A stretch of 64,000 nt of DNA from Dongia_A sp964542425 (GTDB lineage: Bacteria; Pseudomonadota; Alphaproteobacteria; Dongiales; Dongiaceae). Made by a program: the position numbers and the translations under genes. Location: assembly GCA_964542425.1 (NCBI GenBank), contig CAZIUB010000008.1, forward strand, positions 1-64,000, read 5' to 3'. Below, piece by piece: positions 45,283 through 53,922 of this stretch (position 1 is its first letter; the number at the start of each line of letters is the position of its first letter). The notes under the pieces were generated by a model, which was not told the origin of the DNA, ran no database searches, and saw only the letters and a program-made list of their open reading frames with translations.

Positions 45283-46182
45283 ATGCCAAGCGACCTTGCC
45301 GGGCTGATCGCCGAGTTGAGCGCGGTAGTGCTGCCGGTGCTGGTCGTGGCCGGCATCGGATATCTGTGGATCCGGCTGGGGCGGCGATTCGACGGCGCGT
45401 TCCTGACCGACATCGTCAGCAATGTCGGTGCACCCTGCCTGGTCGCGCATTCCCTGATCAGCCTCGACGTGGCGCCGGGCGCGATGCTGGTGATGGGCCA
45501 GGCGGTCATCCTTTGCCTGATCCTGTTCGGGCTCCTGGGGCTGGCGGTCGTCAAGGTCTCGCGCCTGTCGCCCAATTCCTTCCTGCCGGCGCTGATGTTT
45601 CCCAACACCGGCAACATGGGACTGCCCTTGGCGCTGTTCGCGTTCGGGGATGAAGGTCTGGCCTTGGGTGTCGTCTACTTCGCCTGCGCCTCGACGCTGC
45701 AATTCACGCTGGGCATATCGCTGGCGGCGGGCACCGTGTCGTTTGCGCGGCTTTTGCGTACGCCGGCCATCCATGCGGTCCTGGTGTCGATCGTGATCCT
45801 GGGGCTGGACCTCGATGTGCCGCGCTGGGCCGATAACACGATCGGAATCCTGGGCGGCCTCACCATTCCCTTCATGCTGCTGGCGCTAGGCGCGTCGCTG
45901 GCGCAGTTGCGCGTGGCCGCCTTGGGCCGCAACACGATGCTGGCGGCGGTGCGGCTCGCCGGTGGGTTCGCGATCGGTTTCGCGGTCGCCGGCCTGCTTG
46001 ACCTGCCCCGGGTTGCCGCCGGCGTGCTCGTGATCCAGAGCTCGATGCCGGTCGCGGTGTTCAACTTCCTGTTCGCCAGGCAATATGGCAGGGCGCATGC
46101 CGATGTCGCGGCGATGGTGGTGATCTCGACGATTCTTTCCTTCGTGTCTCTGCCGCTTCTGGTGTTGTTCGCGCTCCGCTGA
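45283..46182 (+). CDS. AEC-family permease (auxin efflux carrier type)
   Basis: A 299-residue membrane protein with about ten hydrophobic segments in two five-helix repeats. It has the FPNTGNMGLPLALFAFG motif of the family after TM4 and the QSSMP-AVFNFLFA motif near the end. The family moves organic or amino acids such as malonate or malate. It is divergent from the ThDP decarboxylase with 87 bases between starts, so both may respond to the same substrate. Confidence 0.9.
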   Translation: MPSDLAGLIAELSAVVLPVLVVAGIGYLWIRLGRRFDGAFLTDIVSNVGAPCLVAHSLISLDVAPGAMLVMGQAVILCLILFGLLGLAVVKVSRLSPNSFLPALMFPNTGNMGLPLALFAFGDEGLALGVVYFACASTLQFTLGISLAAGTVSFARLLRTPAIHAVLVSIVILGLDLDVPRWADNTIGILGGLTIPFMLLALGASLAQLRVAALGRNTMLAAVRLAGGFAIGFAVAGLLDLPRVAAGVLVIQSSMPVAVFNFLFARQYGRAHADVAAMVVISTILSFVSLPLLVLFALR

Positions 46183-46195
46183 CGCGGCCGGGCAG

Positions 46196-46822
46196 CTATT
46201 GCAGGGAGATCTCGGATTCGGCGAGGGTCTCGCCCAAATGCTCCAGCAGTGTCGAGACCATGCGTTGGGCGGCCTGCTCGACCTTCACGTCCAGTCCATC
46301 GCGCGAGACCCGGCCGCGCCACAAATAGAGGCCCGATTTTCTCTCATAGACCGCGATGTCGAGGCGCAGCAAATGGCCCGAGCGCGGAATCTCGCGCTGA
46401 TTGAGAAGGGTCGAGCGTTCGCTCGAGAACAGATTGTCGCCCTCGCCCAAGGGCGCCTCGGTGCCGGTTCGCGGCACCAGGGTGCGCTCGTCCTGGCCCT
46501 CGGCCCGAATCAGCGTCATGTCGACCAGCATGACCAGGGCCGCGTCGCGGCTGGCGCCATGGCCGCGATTGGCAAGTTCCCGGTTGACCCGCTGCAGCGC
46601 TTCCGCGTCGAGATCGCTGCTGTCGGCCGCCAGGGTATCGAACTCGGCCCCGGCCGGGATCTCGCCATAGGCGATGGCGCTTGCCAGCCCGATCCCGTCC
46701 GGGCTCTCCTGCGCCATCGCGGCCGCGATGGCGGTTGCCATGGCGGCCGAGGCCGCCAACGCCAACCCCAGGAAACGCGCGCGAAGTCCAGGATACATTC
46801 GATGGAACCCGAATCGAATCAT
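46196..46822 (-). CDS. Secreted hypothetical protein
   Basis: A 208-residue protein with a signal peptide (GLALAASAAMATAIAAAMA, cut before QESPDG). It contains no recognised catalytic motif. The mature part alternates charged and hydrophobic residues (LLRLDIAVYERKSGLYLWRG) and probably forms beta strands. A later ATG at 46798 would also keep the signal peptide. It converges with the AEC permease. Confidence 0.65.
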   Translation of the reverse strand: MIRFGFHRMYPGLRARFLGLALAASAAMATAIAAAMAQESPDGIGLASAIAYGEIPAGAEFDTLAADSSDLDAEALQRVNRELANRGHGASRDAALVMLVDMTLIRAEGQDERTLVPRTGTEAPLGEGDNLFSSERSTLLNQREIPRSGHLLRLDIAVYERKSGLYLWRGRVSRDGLDVKVEQAAQRMVSTLLEHLGETLAESEISLQ

Positions 46823-46898
46823 GCTTTCACAGGGATGATTCTATGATGTTCCATCGCCTGGCGCCAGCGCGCAGCCTCTGCCTCGCGCGCAATTGGGC

Positions 46899-48149
46899 TC
46901 AGAACCGGTCGAGGCGATAGGGCGCGGAATCGATTTCCGGCGTCCTGCCGGCGATCAAATCGCTCAACAATCGGCTCGACCCGCAAGACATGGTCCAGCC
47001 CAGATAGCCGTGACCGGTATTGAGCCACAGATTGGCCAAGGGCGAGGCGCCGATGATCGGCGGCCCGTCCGGCGAGGTCGGCCGCAGGCAGGCCCAGAAT
47101 TTTGCCCGCTCGATGTCGAGCCCGCCATCGAAGAGATCGCGCGCCACCCGCAAGATCTTGGCGAAATCGCCAGGCGCGAAACTGGTGTCATAGCCGGCGA
47201 TCTCGGCGGTCGTGGTCATGCGCACCCGCTCGCCCAGGCGCGAGAACGAGACTTGGGCGCCTTCCTCGACCCCGCCCATCGTGGGGGCGCGGGTCCCGTC
47301 CAGGACTGGCATGGTCACCGAATAGCCCTTGACCGGATAGACCGGCAGATCGAGGCCGATACTGGCTGCGATCAGTGGCGAATAGCTGCCCAGCGCCAGG
47401 ACATAGGCATCGGCCTCGACCATGCCGGATGTGGTCCTGATGCCGGCGATCCGGCCGCCCGAGGCACCCAGGCCCCCGATGGTGACGCCAAAGCGGAACT
47501 CGACCCCCATTGCCCTGCAGCGATCGGCAAGGCCCAAGGCGAATTTCTGGCCATCGCCCGATTGCTCATCCGGCAGGCGCAAGGCCCCGGCGAACGCCAG
47601 GCGCGAATGCCGCAGGCAAGGCTCCAGCTCGAGGAGTTGCGCGCTTTCCAGCACCTCTATCGCGACCCCCGCCTCCTCCATGATCGCCAACTCGTGGCGG
47701 GCCGCCTTGAAGTGCGCCCGGTCCCGCACCAGGAAATTGACTCCGCGCGCCAGATTGTCCCAGGAAAGCCGGTTTTCCTCGCTGACGGAGGTAATCTCGC
47801 CCAGGCTGTATTTGGCGAGCACGTGCTTGGCCAGCGTATTGGCGCGATAGCGCTGGCTGGTGCATTGGCCAAGAAACCGTAGCGACCATCTCATCAATTG
47901 CCGGCTGAGGCGCGGGCGCAATACCAGGGCCGCATCCTTCCGCCAGAACGAGGCCAGCAATTGCCAGGGTGCCTTGGGGCTGGCCCAGGCGATGGTGTGG
48001 CCGGGGGTAAGGAGGCAGGCAGTGGCATGGCTGGCTTCCCGTGCCGGCTCTTCCTGGCGATCGAGAACGGTCACTTGATGCCCGTCCTTGGCGAGGTAAT
48101 AGGCGCTGGTGACGCCCAACAGGCCGGCGCCCATGATGGCGATACGCAT
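46899..48149 (-). CDS. D-amino acid dehydrogenase small-subunit type (DadA-like)
   Basis: A 416-residue FAD-dependent oxidoreductase. The N-terminal dinucleotide-binding motif GAGLLGVTSAYYLAK is followed by the DadA-specific EPAREASHATACLLTPGHTIAWASPKAP segment. The C-terminal part has RPTSPDGPPIIGASPLANLWLNTGHGYLGWTM. DadA oxidises D-amino acids to keto acids and passes electrons to the respiratory chain. It stands alone apart from a family B hairpin 25 bases upstream of the start. Confidence 0.92.
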   Translation of the reverse strand: MRIAIMGAGLLGVTSAYYLAKDGHQVTVLDRQEEPAREASHATACLLTPGHTIAWASPKAPWQLLASFWRKDAALVLRPRLSRQLMRWSLRFLGQCTSQRYRANTLAKHVLAKYSLGEITSVSEENRLSWDNLARGVNFLVRDRAHFKAARHELAIMEEAGVAIEVLESAQLLELEPCLRHSRLAFAGALRLPDEQSGDGQKFALGLADRCRAMGVEFRFGVTIGGLGASGGRIAGIRTTSGMVEADAYVLALGSYSPLIAASIGLDLPVYPVKGYSVTMPVLDGTRAPTMGGVEEGAQVSFSRLGERVRMTTTAEIAGYDTSFAPGDFAKILRVARDLFDGGLDIERAKFWACLRPTSPDGPPIIGASPLANLWLNTGHGYLGWTMSCGSSRLLSDLIAGRTPEIDSAPYRLDRF

Positions 48150-48173
48150 GGAAGCAAGGACTCGCGATTGATT

Positions 48174-48230
48174 CTAGTGTTGTGGTTCCAACGTTTGACT
48201 GCCAGTCAATGTGTTGGAACCACAACACAT
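48174..48230. repeat. Family B hairpin, copy 5
   Basis: A nearly perfect palindrome: CTAGTGTTGTGGTTCCAAC on the left and GTTGGAACCACAACACAT on the right, with an inner TTGACTGCCAGTCAA. It lies in the space between the divergent DadA gene and the next plus-strand gene. Confidence 0.88.
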
Positions 48231-48349
48231 ATCATTGGGTTCGCCAACGTTCCGGGCCGACGGTCCGAATTGGACCGTCGGAGTCGGAACACCGCCGCCG
48301 CAAGATAGCCATATTCAACTTCCATTGTGGACAAAAATAGGTGACGGCA

Positions 48350-48856
48350 ATGCAGGCAGGATACGGTCGGGCGTTACCTATCCTTGCACTTGCCTGCCTG
48401 GGGGCGTGGTCCATGGCGGCGCCCATTCCGGCAGGCGCCCAGGACCAGGGTTCGGCCGGCGCGTCGGCGATCGGCGATGCCATGTCGGTCGCCGAGATTC
48501 GACACTGCACTTGCGAGAAGGGCGAAATCGACGCGGGCCGCGCCGAACTCGAGACCCAACGCGCCTTGTTGGCCGATCGGCAGGCTGAGCTTGCCAATCT
48601 GGAAGCCGAGGTCATCCGCCAGCGCCAGGCGATGAACCCGAGCGACACCGTCGCGCAGCAAATTCTGAAAAACCTGATCGGGCAGCAAACCGCGCTTCGG
48701 AATCTGCTGCAATCGACCCTGGAACCTGAATTCGGCCGGCGGGTCGATGCCCTCGCCCGGGGCGTGGGTGTCTACAACCTCGCTTGCGCGACCAAGGTCC
48801 GGTTCGAGGCGGATGTGAAGGCGGCCCTTAAGGACCTGCAATGCCAGGCGCCCTGA
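48350..48856 (+). CDS. Secreted coiled-coil hypothetical protein
   Basis: 168 residues from ATG 48350; a GTG at 48341 is also possible. It has a signal peptide (ILALACLGAWSMAAPIPAGA) and a central coiled coil (AELETQRALLADRQAELANLEAEV), with cysteines in HCTCEKGE, CATK and CQAP. No family is recognised. It is probably a periplasmic helical protein. It abuts the convergent ACT-domain gene with no gap. Confidence 0.65.
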   Translation: MQAGYGRALPILALACLGAWSMAAPIPAGAQDQGSAGASAIGDAMSVAEIRHCTCEKGEIDAGRAELETQRALLADRQAELANLEAEVIRQRQAMNPSDTVAQQILKNLIGQQTALRNLLQSTLEPEFGRRVDALARGVGVYNLACATKVRFEADVKAALKDLQCQAP

Positions 48857-49414
48857 TCACACCTGGTGCCAGCGGCAGGAAAGATTCATCTGGCTCGCGG
48901 TGTTGGCGATGGTGGCCATGCAAGCGGCTTGCTTGGCCTCGGGCACCCAGATCGCCATCCGCAGCACGAAACGCGCGCCGCCCTCCGAGGGCACGCTTTC
49001 CGCGTTCAATCGCACGATATTGGCGCCGAACTTGGCGATGGCCTCGCTCAGCCGCGCGATCAGGCCCGGCGAATCGTCGCCCGAAATCTTCACCCGATGG
49101 GTGATATGCGCGGTCTCGTCGTGGGTCTCGCGATAGTCGAACGGCGTCACTGTCATGCGCGCATTGGCGAGAATCGGGAGCTCCCGCAATTCTCGCTCGA
49201 CCTCCGCGATCTCGATCTCGCGCGGCAGCTTCGCGACCAGCGTGAATTCGGCCCCGCCGCCGAGCACGGCGAAGGTGGTGTCGCCCAGATTGACCCCCAG
49301 ATCATAGAGCCGCCCGGTGACCGCGGCGATCAATCCGGCATGGTCCTCGCAGATGATGGAAATGAGCGCGGTTCGACTCGACAATTTGGTCTCCCGTTGC
49401 GCTTCAAACGACAT
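48857..49414 (-). CDS. Two-ACT-domain protein (GcvR-like)
   Basis: A 185-residue protein with two ACT domains: residues about 15-85 (LISIICEDHAGLIAAVTGRLYDLGVNLGD) and about 105-180 (HRVKISGDDSPGLIARLSEAIAKFGANI). This layout matches GcvR-type glycine cleavage regulators and related amino-acid sensors. The start overlaps the end of the upstream FAD oxidoreductase by 11 bases, which suggests co-expression and a shared amino-acid theme. Confidence 0.88.
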   Translation of the reverse strand: MSFEAQRETKLSSRTALISIICEDHAGLIAAVTGRLYDLGVNLGDTTFAVLGGGAEFTLVAKLPREIEIAEVERELRELPILANARMTVTPFDYRETHDETAHITHRVKISGDDSPGLIARLSEAIAKFGANIVRLNAESVPSEGGARFVLRMAIWVPEAKQAACMATIANTASQMNLSCRWHQV

Positions 49415-50579
49415 TGGACTCGCGAATGGCCGCGTTCGTGAGAACGCGCTCGTAGCCGAAGCGCGATAAATCCAGCGTCCGGTATTCGCCGAAGGCGACG
49501 AGTTCCGAGAGCGCCCGACCGATCGCCGGTGATTGTTGCAATCCGTGCCCCGAGAACCCGTTGGCGAACAGGAAATTGGGCAAGCCCGGTGCCGGCCCGA
49601 CGATGACGTTCTGGTCCAAGAGGTTGTAATCGTAATGTCCGGCCCAGGCGCGAATGAGCTTGATCGCCTCGAAAACCGGAACCCTTCGCGCCAGGATCGG
49701 CCAGATGATTTCCTCGAACAGATGGTAATCGAGCTCGAAATCCAGGCAATCCGGATCGTCGCTCTCTTCCGGCGAGACACCGGTTATGAAGGACCCGCTC
49801 TCGGGGCGAAACCAGACGCCGCTGGGATCGATGGTCAGCGGCACGCCGGTCAATTCCTCTCGGCAATCGAAGACGTAGACGAAGCGCTTGCGCGGCCTCA
49901 CCGGCAAGTCCAGCCCGGCCATGGCGGCGATCTCGGCGGCGCGAACGCCGGCGCAATTCAACAGGGCGCCGCACCCGATCGCCTCGCCCGAGCGTAAAGT
50001 GACCGACGCCACGCGGCCCCTTGCCGTTCTCAGGCCTACCGCCTCGTCGGCCAGATACTCGACGCCCAGCGATTTCGCTTTTCGCCGAAAGGCCTGCAGC
50101 AGGCCATGGGGATCGATCCACCCTTCGTCCCGGGGGCCGAAGCTGCCCCCGGCCAGATCGGCGCATTCGAGCCAGGGAAAGCGCTCCGCCAATTCGCCTG
50201 GCGACAGCAATTGGGTCGCGGCACCCAGGTCGCGCTGCAATTCCTGATTGGCCCGCAGGGTGGCATACCCGGCCTCGGTCGCCAGGAACAGATAGCCGCC
50301 CTGGCGGAAATTCAGCTCCGGTGCATCGCCGTTGACTGCCAATTGCCGGGGCGCCGATTTGATGAAATCCGCCGCGAAGGCGGAAATAAGCACGTTTTCC
50401 GGCGTCGAGAATTGTTGCCGAACGCCGCCGGCCGAGCGTGGCGTCGCCGCTTCGCCATAGGTTGGATCGCGCTCGATCACGGTGACGCTGCCGCCGAAGG
50501 CGGGCTCAGATGCCAGGAAATAGGCCGCCGCGCTCCCAACCACGCCGCCGCCAACGATGACCACGTCCGAATTGCGCAT
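49404..50579 (-). CDS. FAD-dependent oxidoreductase of the DAO family
   Basis: 391 residues from ATG 50579. The N-terminal FAD-binding motif is VVIVGGGVVGSAAAYFLA, followed by the EAATPRSAGGVRQQFSTPENV segment typical of sarcosine/glycine-oxidase-like and FOXRED1-like enzymes. The C-terminal part has GFSGHGLQQSPAIGRALSELV. It probably oxidises an N-methyl or secondary amino acid. Its start is 112 bases from the divergent GreB-like gene. Confidence 0.9.
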   Translation of the reverse strand: MRNSDVVIVGGGVVGSAAAYFLASEPAFGGSVTVIERDPTYGEAATPRSAGGVRQQFSTPENVLISAFAADFIKSAPRQLAVNGDAPELNFRQGGYLFLATEAGYATLRANQELQRDLGAATQLLSPGELAERFPWLECADLAGGSFGPRDEGWIDPHGLLQAFRRKAKSLGVEYLADEAVGLRTARGRVASVTLRSGEAIGCGALLNCAGVRAAEIAAMAGLDLPVRPRKRFVYVFDCREELTGVPLTIDPSGVWFRPESGSFITGVSPEESDDPDCLDFELDYHLFEEIIWPILARRVPVFEAIKLIRAWAGHYDYNLLDQNVIVGPAPGLPNFLFANGFSGHGLQQSPAIGRALSELVAFGEYRTLDLSRFGYERVLTNAAIRESNVV

Positions 50580-50691
50580 GAACCCCAAGGACCCCGAATT
50601 TGCGCCGGCCGAGCCCGAGGAAACCTTTGACCGACGCGCGACAATGGTCGAGTCTAATGACTGCCCCCGCGGACGCAAGGATGAATCTGGT

Positions 50692-51189
50692 ATGAGTCGA
50701 GCCTTCGTCAAGGAAGACGATGCGATCGTCAACGAGGTTCCCGAGCGACCGACCTCGCCCTATCCGAACCAGATCACGCCCGCCGGGCTGGCGGCTTTAG
50801 GTCGCCGCCTAGCCGAACTTGAATCCCAGCACCGCGCGATCGCGACCGGCGATGGCCTGATCGACGAGGACAAAAAGCGTATTTTGGAGCGCGACATTCG
50901 CTATCTGCGAGACCGCATCCACCGCGCGATCCCGATCGATCCGGCAACGGTGGCCCATGATCGTGTCGGCTTCGGCGCGATCGTGGACACTATGGACGAA
51001 AGCGGCGTCAAGCGCCGGTTCCAGATCGTCGGCGAGGACGAGGCGGATGCCGCCCAGGGGCGCCTGTCCTGGGTGTCGCCGCTGGCCCGCGCGCTGGCGG
51101 GTGGCACACTTGGCGAAACCATCCTGTGGCAGCGGTCGGCAGGGGATGTCGAGTTGCAAATCGTCGCCATCGGCTACTCGGGCGAATGA
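50692..51189 (+). CDS. GreA/GreB-family transcript cleavage factor
   Basis: 165 residues from ATG 50692. The C-terminal FKBP-like domain is clear (VGFGAIVDTMDESG...FQIVGEDEADAAQGRLSWVSPLARAL). The N-terminal coiled coil (about 35-75) has the ITPAGLAALGRRLAELE start and an acidic tip region. Gre factors rescue backtracked RNA polymerase. The PYPNQITPAG segment fits GreB-like proteins. Upstream in-frame starts within the oxidoreductase region are less likely. Confidence 0.88.
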   Translation: MSRAFVKEDDAIVNEVPERPTSPYPNQITPAGLAALGRRLAELESQHRAIATGDGLIDEDKKRILERDIRYLRDRIHRAIPIDPATVAHDRVGFGAIVDTMDESGVKRRFQIVGEDEADAAQGRLSWVSPLARALAGGTLGETILWQRSAGDVELQIVAIGYSGE

Positions 51190-51301
51190 GCGTCCCCCGA
51201 AGCGCGATTGCCTTGCCGCTACAATTTCGGAAACACAACCGCCCACCTGCCGCATTGCCAAGTGGATGCGACCGCGACCAGACCAAGCAATACCGCGGGC
51301 G

Positions 51302-51358
51302 TCCCAGTGGTCCCCAGCCGACATTCCGATCCAGGAAGGTCGGCCCGGACCACTGGGC
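51302..51358. repeat. Family B-like hairpin, copy 6
   Basis: Inverted repeat with outer arms CCCAGTGGTCC (51303-51313) and GGACCACTGGG (51347-51357) and inner arms CCGAC and GTCGG. It lies in the intergenic space after the Gre gene and could end transcription. Confidence 0.7.
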
Positions 51359-51365
51359 ATTTCAA

Positions 51366-51427
51366 AGTGTTGTGGTGCTATGCCAGTACAATGAGAAGGA
51401 CAGGAAGCGCTGGCATCGCACCACTAG
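51366..51427. repeat. Family B hairpin, copy 7
   Basis: Arms GTGGTGCTATGCCAG (51372-51386) and CTGGCATCGCACCAC (51410-51424), ending CTAG. The final CTA/TAG is also the stop codon of the minus-strand cold-shock gene, so the element begins exactly at that stop. Confidence 0.8.
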
Positions 51428-51771
51428 TACCCCTCGCCGCGCGAACCCCCACCGCCTCCGCCCGGGCCACGCGGGCCACGGTCACCGAAGGAGCGCCGCG
51501 GACCCTGCGGCTTTCTCGGTGTCGCCGTGCTGGTGTCGAGCGAGATGACACGAGTCACTTGTACACCCTTGCGCCCCTGGCCCACTTCACAGTGAATGGT
51601 CGCGCCCTCCGGCGCATCCTGCAAACCGGCATCCTTCAGCGCCGAAATGTGCAGGAACACGTCCGGCGCCCCATCCGCCGGCGTGACGAATCCGAAACCC
51701 TTTTCCGGATTGAACCATTTCACTTTGCCTCTAAGCTCACTCGTTGCTTCGCCTTGACTGCTGTCAGACAT
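51424..51771 (-). CDS. Cold-shock domain protein with Arg/Gly-rich tail
   Basis: A 115-residue protein. The cold-shock domain (about 13-80) contains the RNA-binding motifs KGFGFV and DVFLHISAL and ends VTRVISLD. The tail (about 85-115) is rich in Arg and Gly (GPRRSFGDRGPRGPGGGG). It acts as an RNA chaperone or antiterminator. The family B hairpin at its stop may act as terminator. Confidence 0.92.
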   Translation of the reverse strand: MSDSSQGEATSELRGKVKWFNPEKGFGFVTPADGAPDVFLHISALKDAGLQDAPEGATIHCEVGQGRKGVQVTRVISLDTSTATPRKPQGPRRSFGDRGPRGPGGGGGGSRGEGY

Positions 51772-51911
51772 GTCATACTCTCACTAATGACCCCCGCTAC
51801 TGGCGTCCCCTCATCCCCGTTCACCCTACCAGGGTGACCCAATGCCAAGGCGCCATTAACAAACATGGAGCCGTTCCTTGGCAAAAATCAAGCCGAATCC
51901 CCGGCGGCCCG

Positions 51912-51957
51912 GTACCCTCCGTCGCGGATGGCCGATTCGACCCAAATGACCCCGGCC
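51912..51957 (+). repeat. Family A left-arm fragment, copy 11
   Basis: GTACCCTCCGTCGCGGATGG and CGACCCAAATGAC match the left hairpin side of family A. The remainder is missing. It joins directly to the broken 3' end of the desaturase remnant. Confidence 0.65.
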
Positions 51958-52431
51958 GCTCTCGGGCAACCAGAACAGCAATGGCAGTATGACTTCGCCC
52001 AGGTACTGGCCGCCCAAGATGTGGCCGAGGAAACGCGGATAGGCGATGCGTCGGCCGCCACGATCCGGATCGTAAGCCTCGGGGCAATCCAGCGGATGTC
52101 GGTTGAACCGGTGATGAGACAAATGCGCGAAGCGCAAGAGGCGAAACGAGGTCCCGAACAGGATGGCCAGCAATCGACCCCGGAACCTGTTCTCCGGCGG
52201 GCCGGCGGCAAGATTGCCATGGAGAGCCTCGTGGAGCACGGCCCAGTAGCTATTCGTCAGCAAGGCGGGCAGCAGCGCCGAATATCCCGAGTTCGGCCCG
52301 GCGAGGCGAATCGCCAAGGCTGCGCCACATAGGGTCCACTACGCGAGCAGAATGTGCCCATGGAACACACGCCGATTGATCGCGAAATACCGCTGCTCGG
52401 CCGAAAAGGATCGGGTTTGCGCTTGCATCAT
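51957..52431 (-). pseudogene. Fatty acid desaturase remnant
   Basis: From ATG 52431 (after AAGAAG) the frame reads MMQAQTRSFSAEQRYFAIN and continues as desaturase, with the His boxes HEALHG and HLSHHRFNR. Two defects are visible. There is an in-frame TAG at 52339-52341 about 31 codons in, and the gene is cut after LFWLPESG, where family A sequence begins. The third His box is missing. It is not functional as a full enzyme; a TTG at 52317 could allow an internal start of a fragment only. Confidence 0.85.
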
Positions 52432-52451
52432 TTCTTCTTGCCGCCAATCAT

Positions 52452-52597
52452 TGTACCCGCCATCGCGAGACCGGATGATTCAGCAAAAAGACCCCAACGC
52501 TGCACGCTGGCGGCTACTATCGCCATGTAACATGTGTCAACTTTCGCGGACGTATGGGAGCGATCAATGAATCACGCTTCTTCGAAAGTTGGCCCTA
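52452..52597 (+). repeat. Family A bipartite palindromic repeat, copy 12
   Basis: Forward copy with GTACCCGCCATCGCGAGACCGG, GGCGGCTACTATCGCC (the arm has lost one base match), GTAACATGTGTCAACTTTCGCGG and TTCTTCGAAAGTTGGCCCTAG. It is directly followed by copy 13, sharing the CTAG. Confidence 0.9.
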
Positions 52598-52743
52598 GTA
52601 CCCGCCGTTGCGAGATCGGATGATTCAGCAAAAAGACCCCAACGCTGCACGCTGGCGGGTACTATCGCCATGTAACATGTGTCAACTTTCGCGGACGTAT
52701 GGGAGCGATCAATGAATCGCGCTTCTTCGAAAGTTGGCACCAG
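52595..52743 (+). repeat. Family A bipartite palindromic repeat, copy 13 (tandem)
   Basis: Forward copy in tandem with copy 12 and nearly identical to it: CTAGTACCCGCCGTTGCGAG, GCTGGCGGGTACTATCGCC, and GGGAGCGATCAATGAATCGCG then TTCGAAAGTTGGCACCAG. The shared CTAG at the junction suggests a duplication or two insertions at the same site. Confidence 0.92.
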
Positions 52744-53593
52744 CACACGCATAACCAAGATTGCGAGGCGAATCTTGACCACCGTTCTAGTTTCCCTGTT
52801 ATCCGCCTATCTGGCGGCGCTGGCCTTCCTGTGGATCAATCAGCGCAACATCGTCTTCCATCCCGATCCCACGAAGCCGTTCTTGCCGGTGGAGGCGGAG
52901 GATTCCGGGTTCCGGGTCATTCGGATTACCGGCACGGATGGCCTGATGCTCTCACCCTGGTACGCACCGGCCCAGCCGGGGGGCAAGACCATCGTCTATT
53001 TTCAGGGCAATGCCGGCCATCTCGGTTACCGGCTGGAAAACGTCCTGCCCTATGTGGAGGCCGGCCATGGCATCTTGCTCGCCGCCTATCGAGGCTACGG
53101 CGGCAATCCGGGCGCGCCCAGCGAAGCGGGCCTCTACAGCGACGGGCGGGCACAGCTCGACTGGCTGGCGCGCCAGGGGGTGGCCGAAGGGGATCTCATT
53201 CTGTTCGGCGAATCCCTGGGCGCTGCCATCGCGCTGCAGATGGCGATCGAACGGCGATCTTCCGGCCTGGTCATGGAGGCGCCCTTCGCCTCGATCCTGG
53301 CCTCGGCGAGGGCTCGCTTTCCGCTGTTTGCCTTCGACTGGCTGATCCGGGACAAATTCGCCAGCGCCGACAAGATCGGGGCCTTGCGCGCGCCGCTTCT
53401 GGTGATCCACGGCGCCAGGGACCAGGTCACGCCGATCCGGTTCGGGCGCCAGGTCTTCGCCGCGGCCCCGGAGCCAAAATTCGCGCTATGGGTCCCCGAT
53501 GCTGGCCACGGCGATCTGATGAATCATGGCTTGCCGGAGCGGGTGCTGGAATTTCTGCGCTGGATCGGCGAGCGAAGGGCGTTCAGCCGGTAA
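52712..53593 (+). CDS. Membrane-anchored alpha/beta hydrolase (BEM46-like)
   Basis: About 293 residues from ATG 52712. One TM segment near the N-terminus (LTTVLVSLLSAYLAALAFLW) anchors an alpha/beta hydrolase domain. The nucleophile Ser is in LFGESLGAAIA, the Asp in IHGARDQVTP and the His in DAGHGDLM; YFQGNAG is the oxyanion-hole region. It resembles ABHD13/YfhR-like serine hydrolases. The ATG and its GGGAG ribosome-binding site lie inside family A copy 13, so the first 10 residues (MNRASSKVGT) are repeat-derived. A TTG at 52775 could be the original start. Confidence 0.88.
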   Translation: MNRASSKVGTSTRITKIARRILTTVLVSLLSAYLAALAFLWINQRNIVFHPDPTKPFLPVEAEDSGFRVIRITGTDGLMLSPWYAPAQPGGKTIVYFQGNAGHLGYRLENVLPYVEAGHGILLAAYRGYGGNPGAPSEAGLYSDGRAQLDWLARQGVAEGDLILFGESLGAAIALQMAIERRSSGLVMEAPFASILASARARFPLFAFDWLIRDKFASADKIGALRAPLLVIHGARDQVTPIRFGRQVFAAAPEPKFALWVPDAGHGDLMNHGLPERVLEFLRWIGERRAFSR

Positions 53594-53620
53594 CGACTAG
53601 AGCCGGCTCAAAGGCCTTGA

Positions 53621-53915
53621 ATTGCAATTGGGGTCAGAGCGAATTGTAATTGGTGTCAGAGTGCGATTGTCCGACCCCTCGCTGTGAAATTGCACCCAAT
53701 ATTGACCCCACCCCTGAAGCCTTCCATCGCATTGATATAATTGTAAAATATCGAAATTTGCAGGGTCGCGTTTCGCGCCCAACCGTGACTCAACCCAAAC
53801 ATTCTATTTCGTCGTTTCATCAATGACTTAGCATCACCTGACGGTGGGGCCACGGTTGGGCGCGATTTCACACCCCATTACTCATGTGACCCCAATTACC
53901 AATCCCAATTACCTA
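53621..53915. mobile_element. Non-coding inverted-repeat element, MITE-like
   Basis: The left part has GCAATTGGGGTCAGAGCG and GTAATTGGTGTCAGAGTGCG. The right part has GTGACCCCAATTACCAATCC. An inner pair CGCGCCCAACCGTG and CACGGTTGGGCGCG is a perfect inverted repeat. The region between genes is AT-richer and has no open frame. The ends resemble GGGGTCAGAG-type elements found with REP-associated transposases in many bacteria; no transposase is here. Confidence 0.65.
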
Positions 53916-53922
53916 CTTTCTG

